DNA from: Anaerolineae bacterium
Lineage (GTDB): Bacteria > Chloroflexota > Anaerolineae > J102
NCBI GenBank assembly: GCA_026992375.1
Contig: JALXAF010000462.1
Coordinates: 1-10,662 of the forward strand
DNA length: 10,662 nucleotides
Direction of reading: 5' to 3'
Numbering within the stretch: the first letter of the stretch is position 1; every line of letters starts with the position of its first letter. Positions 1-4,551 of the stretch are shown in pieces. The position numbers and the translations under genes are program-made. The notes below the pieces were generated by a model. The model worked only from the letters and a program-made list of their open reading frames with translations. It was not told the DNA's origin and ran no database searches.

Positions 1-1
1 G

Positions 2-106
2 ATTCATCCCAGGTTTGTTGCCGGGACGCTGGCGTTTCTGCCAGAGTCGTGGGCGTATTGGGCAAAGAAAGCGTTGCTGTATTTTCGAGATTACCTTCAG
101 GCGTAG
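2..106 (+). CDS. C-terminal fragment of an unidentified protein (5' end outside window)
   Basis: The second forward frame is open from the window edge to a TAG at 104-106 and gives about 34 residues ending in LLYFRDYLQA. The composition is aromatic and amphipathic (PESWAYWAKKALL) and looks like real coding sequence, unlike the longer overlapping frame-1 ORF at 49-300, which continues into the AT-rich intergenic stretch and the terminator. I do not recognise the family from so short a piece. No forward-strand terminator is visible after it; the hairpin at 258-292 has its T-run only on the minus strand. The fragment could still be a chance open frame. Confidence 0.4.
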   Translation: MHPRFVAGTLAFLPESWAYWAKKALLYFRDYLQA

Positions 107-257
107 AGGGGGGAACCGAACAGGCGGAAAGCAAAAGTAACAGGAAAGAAAAATACACGTATTTCATGGTTCGCCTTCCTGACATTTCCATAGTAACAGG
201 TTTCTGGATTCGAACGCGATTCGACAAGAATTATGCAACATCTATTATCGTATTAAT

Positions 258-292
258 AAAAAACGCCCGAAGAAGCAAACTCGCTCCGGGCG
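258..292 (-). terminator. Rho-independent terminator of the thioredoxin gene
   Basis: On the minus strand CGCCCG (292-287) pairs with CGGGCG (269-264), with possible extra pairing inside, followed directly by TTTTTT (263-258). It begins about 30 bases after the thioredoxin stop codon, the right place and orientation to end that transcript. Confidence 0.75.
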
Positions 293-321
293 TCGATTAA
301 AAGCATGTTACCATGCCGCCA

Positions 322-732
322 TCAGGCGTCAATCCATTTTTCAACCTTGTTGGCGAAGGCCACATAGCTTTGCGCACCCACGATGCGGTCCACCTCGCGG
401 CCGTTCTTGATGAACAACACGGTGGGGATGCCCATGATGCCGAAGCGGGCGGGCGTGTTCGGATTGTGGTCCACATCCAGTTTAGTAACTACCAGGCGAC
501 CGTCATACTCCACCGCCAAATCTTCGATGATGGGGGCGATGAGATGACAGGGATTGCACCACTCGGCCCACAGGTCTACAATGGCCAGCTTATCCGCTTT
601 TAGCACAACCTCGTCGAACTCGGCGTCGGTGATGTGGATGGGCTTGGGGCGATTGGCTTGATCGGGCGTGGCGGCTTTGGATTTCGTCTCTTCTTCCTTT
701 CCGCCAAAGAGTTTGTTGAATAAACCAGGCAT
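322..732 (-). CDS. Thioredoxin-fold protein with WCNPC active site and charged N-terminal extension
   Basis: 136 residues. From about residue 34 the protein is a complete thioredoxin domain: buried strand IVDLWAEW, redox motif W58-C59-N60-P61-C62, the LDVDHNP strand, and the cis-proline segment GIPT (Pro103) before the VLFIKNG strand. Both active-site cysteines are present, so thiol-disulfide exchange in the cytoplasm is the expected role. Two features differ from standard thioredoxin: the CxxC dipeptide is Asn-Pro rather than Gly-Pro, and a Lys/Glu-rich extension of about 30 residues (LFNKLFGGKEEE) precedes the fold. The extension has no membrane segment. The ATG at 732 is supported by GGAGAA about 8 bases upstream. 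It diverges from the 911-1045 gene and ends at its own terminator. The thioredoxin fold is certain; assignment as the main cellular TrxA is not. Confidence 0.9.
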   Translation of the reverse strand: MPGLFNKLFGGKEEETKSKAATPDQANRPKPIHITDAEFDEVVLKADKLAIVDLWAEWCNPCHLIAPIIEDLAVEYDGRLVVTKLDVDHNPNTPARFGIMGIPTVLFIKNGREVDRIVGAQSYVAFANKVEKWIDA

Positions 733-845
733 ATATCATTCTCCAGAATTGGATGAGCGTGGGGTGTCCTTCGTCATTATTCGATTATCATTCCCTGCAA
801 AAAGTTACAATTCGCGCCCGGATAATCTCTTGGGCTTCGTCCGAT

Positions 846-874
846 TTTCATCCTTGCATCAACCGTGCTAAAAT
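846..874 (+). promoter_or_regulatory. Possible sigma-70-type promoter for the 44-residue membrane protein
   Basis: TTTCAT (846-851) and TAAAAT (869-874) are separated by 17 bases and lie 36 bases before the ATG at 911. The -35 box is weak. TAAAAT recurs in two other promoter candidates in this window, which adds some support. Confidence 0.35.
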
Positions 875-910
875 CGGTTTGTTGAAATTTATTTTCGTGG
901 AGGAAGAAAA

Positions 911-1045
911 ATGCCCCGTCGCAAACGCGTCAACAAACAGCAGCCCAAGAAGAAGATGAACTGGACGACCACCGTCTGGTATATCATCGGCGCGCTCATC
1001 GTGCTGGCCATGGTTTTCTCATTGGTTGCTGGCGCCTTTCGCTGA
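911..1045 (+). CDS. Small basic single-TM protein, 44 residues, unknown function
   Basis: An ATG at 911 follows a strong GGAGGA ribosome-binding site at 899-904 and opens a 44-codon frame ending in TGA at 1043-1045. The N-terminal 15 residues are almost all basic or polar (MPRRKRVNKQQPKKK). They are followed by NWTTTVWY and one hydrophobic helix (about residues 22-41), then a short tail GAFR. By the positive-inside rule the basic end should face the cytoplasm. The combination of RBS, membrane-protein composition and a terminator shortly downstream makes it a convincing small gene despite its length. It diverges from the thioredoxin gene. I do not recognise a family; the shape would suit a small regulator or accessory subunit of a membrane complex, but nothing here identifies a partner. 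Confidence 0.7.
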   Translation: MPRRKRVNKQQPKKKMNWTTTVWYIIGALIVLAMVFSLVAGAFR

Positions 1046-1075
1046 AGCCATCATCGCATCGCCCGATTGTAGAAT

Positions 1076-1103
1076 CGTCGTCTGAGCTTCGGACGGCGGT
1101 TTT
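1076..1103 (+). terminator. Rho-independent terminator after the 44-residue membrane protein
   Basis: CGTCGTCTGA (1076-1085) pairs fully, with two G-U pairs, with TCGGACGGCG (1089-1098) around a 3-base loop, followed by TTTT (1100-1103). It starts 30 bases after the stop at 1045 and lies before the transporter start at 1136, so it probably separates the two genes or attenuates readthrough. Confidence 0.6.
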
Positions 1104-1135
1104 GCATTTCATCACGCTCCTGAGCCTGCCAGATT

Positions 1136-1999
1136 ATGACCAAGCTCTCAAGGGATGCAAAAGTTGGACTGCTATACGTTGTGATAGCGGTCTTCTTTTT
1201 TTCCACCAGCCCCATTTTCATCCGCTGGGCCGATTCTGTTTCCAGCTATGAGCTGACCTTCTGGAGATTGACTACGGCGGCGCTGACTGTGGGCGTGATG
1301 ATGTTGATCAAGCGGGAACGCTGGCATACACCGCTGGATGATTGGCGCAAGTTCGCTTTGTTCGGATTGATCACGGCGCTGCATTTTCTGTTTTACATCG
1401 CGTCGCTCTATTTCACCACCATCGCTCACTCGTTGGCGATTGTTTACACCGCGCCCGTTTTCGTCACCCTGTTCTCCGCTTTCTTTCTGAAAGAGCACAT
1501 CCCCAAACGCAAGTGGGGCGGGATTGTGATCACGGTCATCGGCATCGCCATTTTGGCGGGGTTTCAGCCCAATTTCACCAAAAGAATGTTGTTCGGAGAC
1601 ATCCTGGCGCTGGGCTCGGCTATCACGTTTGGGTTTTATAGCGTTGCCGGACGGTCTCAACGACATCATTACAGCCTGTTCACCTACGCCATCACCACGT
1701 ATGGCGCGGCTGCACTGTGGGCGTTCCCCGCGGCGGCTTTCACCTTCACCTCAGACGGTTACACAGCAAAAACCATTTTCAGCATTTTGGGCATGGGCGT
1801 TTTTCCGCTGGGATTTGGGCACACCCTCTACAATGCGGCTTTGCGCCGGGTGCACGCCTCATACGCCAATGTCATCGCCACCCAGGAGGTGACGGGTGGG
1901 GTTGTTTTGGGGGCGCTGCTTTTGGGCGAGATACCAGGCGTGAATGAAATCGTGGGCGTCATCGTCGCCTTGCTGGGCATCCTCATCGTTATCTTGTAA
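1136..1999 (+). CDS. EamA/DMT-superfamily membrane transporter
   Basis: 287 residues, almost entirely hydrophobic, with about ten predicted membrane helices in two homologous halves (about 11-143 and 152-287). This is the usual length and two-repeat layout of EamA (RhaT/YdcZ-like) permeases. Each half ends in the family's typical helix pair: YTAPVFVTLFSAFFLKE (104-120) then a glycine-rich helix, and ATQEVTGGVVLGALLLGE (248-265) then a final helix. The N-terminal FSTSPIFIRW is also typical. These are inner-membrane exporters of small metabolites such as amino acids, but substrate cannot be read from sequence. An in-frame TGA lies four codons before the ATG at 1136, so no earlier start is possible; no clear Shine-Dalgarno precedes it. 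The terminator hairpin at 1076-1103 separates it from the gene upstream, and no separate promoter was recognised. Confidence 0.88.
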   Translation: MTKLSRDAKVGLLYVVIAVFFFSTSPIFIRWADSVSSYELTFWRLTTAALTVGVMMLIKRERWHTPLDDWRKFALFGLITALHFLFYIASLYFTTIAHSLAIVYTAPVFVTLFSAFFLKEHIPKRKWGGIVITVIGIAILAGFQPNFTKRMLFGDILALGSAITFGFYSVAGRSQRHHYSLFTYAITTYGAAALWAFPAAAFTFTSDGYTAKTIFSILGMGVFPLGFGHTLYNAALRRVHASYANVIATQEVTGGVVLGALLLGEIPGVNEIVGVIVALLGILIVIL

Positions 2000-2031
2000 A
2001 ATTGAACTTTGACTCCACTGCAAAAAGGTCA

Positions 2032-2143
2032 TTTCACCATGGAGACACGGAGAACATGGAGAAAATAGTGGCAGTTCACAGAGAAATTCCTCTTCAAATT
2101 CACCTTTTTCTTCCTCCGTGCGCTCTGTGCCTCCGTGTTGAAG
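2032..2143 (+). repeat. Intergenic inverted repeat built from ATGGAG/ACGGAG units
   Basis: The left arm (2032-2061) contains ATGGAGAC, ACGGAGAAC and ATGGAGAAA in tandem (8+9 spacing). The right arm (2114-2143) contains CTCCGTG, CTCTGTG and CTCCGTG. The reverse complement of the right arm matches the left arm at 22 of 30 positions by my count, so the element could fold into a long imperfect hairpin. It fills most of the gap between the transporter and lysA. Repeats of this CACGGAG type are common in intergenic regions of environmental bacterial genomes. Open frames across it look like translated repeat rather than genes. Confidence 0.65.
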
Positions 2144-2188
2144 TTTTTTTCAGTACAACCAACTTTGCATCTCGAAACCAGGAATCTC

Positions 2189-3508
2189 ATGCGTCCGACC
2201 GACTTTCCCCGCCACCTCTGGCCTCTGAGCGTTCATTTTTACCAAAATCGATTGTTCTTGGGCAGGCATGATCTAGCCGATCTGGCTGAAAGACTGGGCA
2301 CGCCCGCCTACATCTACGATCTCCCCACCATCGATCACGCCATTGCGGCTTATCGTCACGGCCTAGAAGCCTGGCCCGGTCCCGGCCTCATCACCTATGC
2401 GTCCAAGGCCTGGCTCTCGCTGCCCCTGGCTCAGTTGCTGGCGCGCCGCGGTCTGGGGCTGGATGTGGTTTCTTTGGCGGAGATGACCATCGGGTTGCGC
2501 GGCGGGTTTGCGCCCTCAATGCTGCATCTGCATGGCAATAACAAGCGCCCGGAACTGTTACGGCGGGCGGTGGACGCGGGCGTGGGGGCCATCGTGGTGG
2601 ACAATCTGCACGAATTGAGTCTGCTGGAGAGCATGAGGTCGGCGAAGGACATGCGGCTGTGGTTGCGCCTCAATCCCGATCTGCTGGCTCCCACCCACGC
2701 TTACCGCCAGACAGGCCATCACGGATCCAAATTCGGCATGACCTGGGATGATGCGCTGGCTGCGGCCCGGCGCATCGCGGCCCACCCTCATCTGCATCTG
2801 ACAGGACTGCACGTGCATATCGGATCGCAGATTTTCGATCTCGATCCCATGCTTGCATCCATCGAACGGCTCATCGATCTGGCCGTCGCCATCGAACGCG
2901 CTGGTTGGGGACGGATTCAGGCGTTATCGCCCGGCGGCGGCCTGGGCGTCCCTTACCATCCGGATGATCCCGCCATTGCATTGCACACGCTGGCAGAAGG
3001 GCTCTGCGCCGGCGCCGCGGACGCCTGGCGACGCCGACACGGCGGCCCGCTCCCCACCCTGATTCTGGAGCCTGGCCGCAGTCTGATTGCCAGATCGGGC
3101 GTGGCGTTGTACACTGTGGGGGCCATCCGCCATCTCAGCGACGGCAAGCGCATCATCGCCGTGGATGGCGGCATGAGCGATAATCTACGCCCGGCGCTCT
3201 ATGGCGCCCGCTACACCGCGACGCCGCCCCGCAATCCCCTGGATGAGGCGGCGGGCCCGGCTCGCATTGTCGGGCCATTGTGCGAAAGCGGCGATTTTCT
3301 CATCGAAGAGGTCTGGCTGCCAAACGTCAGGCCGGGCGATGCCCTGGCCATCCCCGTCTCGGGCGCTTATCATCTCAGCATGGCCAGCAACTACAACGGA
3401 ACGCTGCGCCCCGCCGTCTATTTACACACGCCCGATGATCTCATCCTCTTGCAGCGACGTGAAACCATCGATGATCTCATGCGGCGGGATCAGCCCCTGT
3501 CTTTCTGA
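2189..3508 (+). CDS. lysA: Diaminopimelate decarboxylase (PLP, fold type III)
   Basis: 439 residues from the chosen ATG. It catalyses the last step of lysine synthesis, meso-diaminopimelate to L-lysine plus CO2. Visible family motifs: the PLP-lysine segment YASKAW (Lys73), HVHIGSQ (208-214), the phosphate-binding SPGGGLGVPY (247-256), EPGRSLIARSG (294-304), DGGMSDNLRPALYGARY (326-342), GPLCESGDFL (362-371) and GAYHLSMASNYNG (392-404), the last two carrying the cross-subunit active-site Cys365 and the C-terminal Tyr/Asn patch. The domain order is TIM barrel then beta-sandwich, at full length. An ATG at 2135 is in frame, but the 18 extra residues come from the flanking repeat; the ATG at 2189 has AGGA just upstream and begins the family-like sequence. 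Another fold-III amino-acid decarboxylase is possible but less likely given DGGMSDNLRPALYG and GPLCESGD. Confidence 0.88.
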   Translation: MRPTDFPRHLWPLSVHFYQNRLFLGRHDLADLAERLGTPAYIYDLPTIDHAIAAYRHGLEAWPGPGLITYASKAWLSLPLAQLLARRGLGLDVVSLAEMTIGLRGGFAPSMLHLHGNNKRPELLRRAVDAGVGAIVVDNLHELSLLESMRSAKDMRLWLRLNPDLLAPTHAYRQTGHHGSKFGMTWDDALAAARRIAAHPHLHLTGLHVHIGSQIFDLDPMLASIERLIDLAVAIERAGWGRIQALSPGGGLGVPYHPDDPAIALHTLAEGLCAGAADAWRRRHGGPLPTLILEPGRSLIARSGVALYTVGAIRHLSDGKRIIAVDGGMSDNLRPALYGARYTATPPRNPLDEAAGPARIVGPLCESGDFLIEEVWLPNVRPGDALAIPVSGAYHLSMASNYNGTLRPAVYLHTPDDLILLQRRETIDDLMRRDQPLSF

Positions 3509-3511
3509 ACG

Positions 3512-3820
3512 ATGCCAAAATCCACCCCAGTCAACTGTCGCTACTACTACGCCGACTATCACCGCGGGCGAGAGACCGAAGAATGTCGGTTGATCAAGCG
3601 CAACCCCGATTCGCTGCCCTGGCATCGCAGCTTGTGCAACAAATGCCCCGTGCCCGATATCCTCATCAACACCAATTGCAAGGAAATCGCTCTGGAGGCG
3701 ACTGTGGTGAAAAAATGGGGCATGCTGGAACGCGTGGAAGTTTACGCCATCTGCGCCCGCCACTTCATCGAACTGGAAGACCCCAAATTCTGTCCGCTCT
3801 GCGCCGAGGAAGAGACCTAA
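3512..3820 (+). CDS. Small eight-cysteine protein following lysA, probably metal-binding
   Basis: 102 residues with eight cysteines: Cys9, Cys25, a CxxC pair at 42/45 (LCNKCPVPD), Cys56, Cys81 (ICARH) and a second CxxC at 94/97 (FCPLC) near the C-terminus. The spacing suggests two metal sites, zinc or possibly an Fe-S cluster, but no named family was recognised. There is no signal peptide or membrane segment. The ATG lies only 3 bases after the lysA stop and has no Shine-Dalgarno of its own, so translation is probably coupled to lysA and the two form an operon. A role in lysine metabolism is not implied by sequence alone. It converges on the 3837-4124 gene with a gap of only 16 bases. Confidence 0.75.
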   Translation: MPKSTPVNCRYYYADYHRGRETEECRLIKRNPDSLPWHRSLCNKCPVPDILINTNCKEIALEATVVKKWGMLERVEVYAICARHFIELEDPKFCPLCAEEET

Positions 3821-3836
3821 CGCCCATCTCGCGGTC

Positions 3837-4124
3837 CTAATCCCAATCATCTTCCCAGTCGTCCCATTCGATGTCGATGGATTTGCTTTGCGGAGGCGTG
3901 GCGGGCGCATCGCCGCGGCGACGGGCGAGAATAGTGCGCAAGGCGATGCGCATCGCCGTTAGCAGTTCTTCAAAAGCGTTTTCCAGGTGTTGCCAAAATT
4001 CATCGGGCAGCCCAAAATGATAGCGCCCGAGCGTTTTTTTGAACGCGCGCAATCCCACCCTGAACCATTTTTCCCAGGAAAATTCATCTTCGTTCAGCGA
4101 GTTATCTTGCCGGGGCTCGGGCAT
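3837..4124 (-). CDS. Small cytoplasmic protein with Trp/Asp-rich tail, unknown function
   Basis: 95 residues from the ATG at 4124 (MPEPRQDNSL). The middle is an amphipathic helical stretch: WEKWFRVGLRAFKKTLG, then EFWQHLENAFEELLTAMRIA, then a basic RTILARRRGD. The end is a very acidic tryptophan motif, DIEWDDWEDDWD. I chose this start because the in-frame extension to 4241 runs through AT-rich, repeat-containing sequence (the TTGACG repeats and a low-complexity ISSSSII segment) and does not resemble the rest. No strong RBS precedes either start. No family recognised. The helical body and acidic Trp tail would suit a protein-interaction role, but that is a guess. No clear terminator lies between it and the convergent 3820 stop. 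Confidence 0.6.
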   Translation of the reverse strand: MPEPRQDNSLNEDEFSWEKWFRVGLRAFKKTLGRYHFGLPDEFWQHLENAFEELLTAMRIALRTILARRRGDAPATPPQSKSIDIEWDDWEDDWD

Positions 4125-4153
4125 TTTTACGGGATGATGTAAGAAGGCTCTTT

Positions 4154-4180
4154 TTGACGTTTGACGTATGATACTTGACG
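4154..4180 (+). repeat. Heptamer-phased TTGACG repeats
   Basis: TTGACG occurs at 4154-4159, 4161-4166 and 4175-4180, offset by 7 and 14 bases, so the block reads as four heptamers with the third (ATGATAC) diverged. It lies just upstream of the 3837-4124 gene on the minus strand and about 100 bases before the 4276 gene. Confidence 0.55.
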
Positions 4181-4275
4181 AGGAAATCGTAAAGATCGTT
4201 TTGAATAAGAATAAACCACGCCGAAAAAGGCGCCTCAACATTCTTATTGATTATCGGTGAGTCACTTGAAAGCCT

Positions 4276-4491
4276 ATGAAAGAAATACACTATTTTCTGG
4301 CATTGTTTTTGATATCCGGGACGATAGGTATTTTCTTGATAGCATTATTCGGCAGGATTAGTCCGAATTCCGGAAACACCTTGCTCTCAAAACCGAAATT
4401 CATTTTGCTGGCTGTTGCGGCATGGTGGATTGGAGGTGTTGTTGGATTTACTTTGTCTCAGTTCTCAACACTTCTGATAAGTAATCGGTGA
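4276..4491 (+). CDS. Small two-TM membrane protein, unknown function
   Basis: 71 residues with two hydrophobic helices (about 6-26 and 42-62) joined by a short polar loop (GRISPNSGNTLLSKPK) and a short tail ending SNR. The second helix contains AVAAWWIGGVVG. The composition is that of a real small integral membrane protein, but no family is recognised. The RBS is weak. Codon use is clearly AT-richer than in the neighbouring genes, and the ORF is bracketed by an 8-bp direct repeat, ATCGGTGA, at 4253-4260 and 4484-4491, which suggests this small cassette may have been acquired or rearranged. It has no obvious operon partner: its neighbours on both sides are on the other strand. Confidence 0.5.
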   Translation: MKEIHYFLALFLISGTIGIFLIALFGRISPNSGNTLLSKPKFILLAVAAWWIGGVVGFTLSQFSTLLISNR

Positions 4492-4518
4492 CTACTAAGG
4501 TCTCATCACTATTTTTTG

Positions 4519-4544
4519 CCACGAAGATACGAAGAAGATGAAGG
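4519..4544 (+). repeat. Short tandem ACGAAG repeat block
   Basis: ACGAAGAT, ACGAAGAAG and ATGAAGG lie in tandem, with the same 8+9 spacing as the ATGGAG/ACGGAG block at 2041-2063. It sits a few bases beyond the stop codon of the 4552-7167 gene, between convergent genes. Confidence 0.6.
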
Positions 4545-4551
4545 GTGAAAA

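Noticed and set aside
49..300. 83-residue open frame on the plus strand near the left end
   Set aside because: It overlaps the more protein-like frame ending at 106, runs through AT-rich non-coding sequence and ends inside the thioredoxin terminator region.
2002..2188. Open frames through the gap before lysA, including the 18-residue N-terminal extension from 2135
   Set aside because: They are translations of the inverted repeat. The ATG at 2189 has an RBS and starts the conserved sequence.
4125..4241. 39-residue N-terminal extension of the 3837-4124 gene
   Set aside because: It runs through the heptamer repeats and has low-complexity sequence unlike the rest; the ATG at 4124 is preferred.
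4168..4260. 30-codon frame on the plus strand ending in DYR and a stop
   Set aside because: No RBS and too short to support alone. Mentioned only as a possible remnant because its end repeats the end of the next gene.
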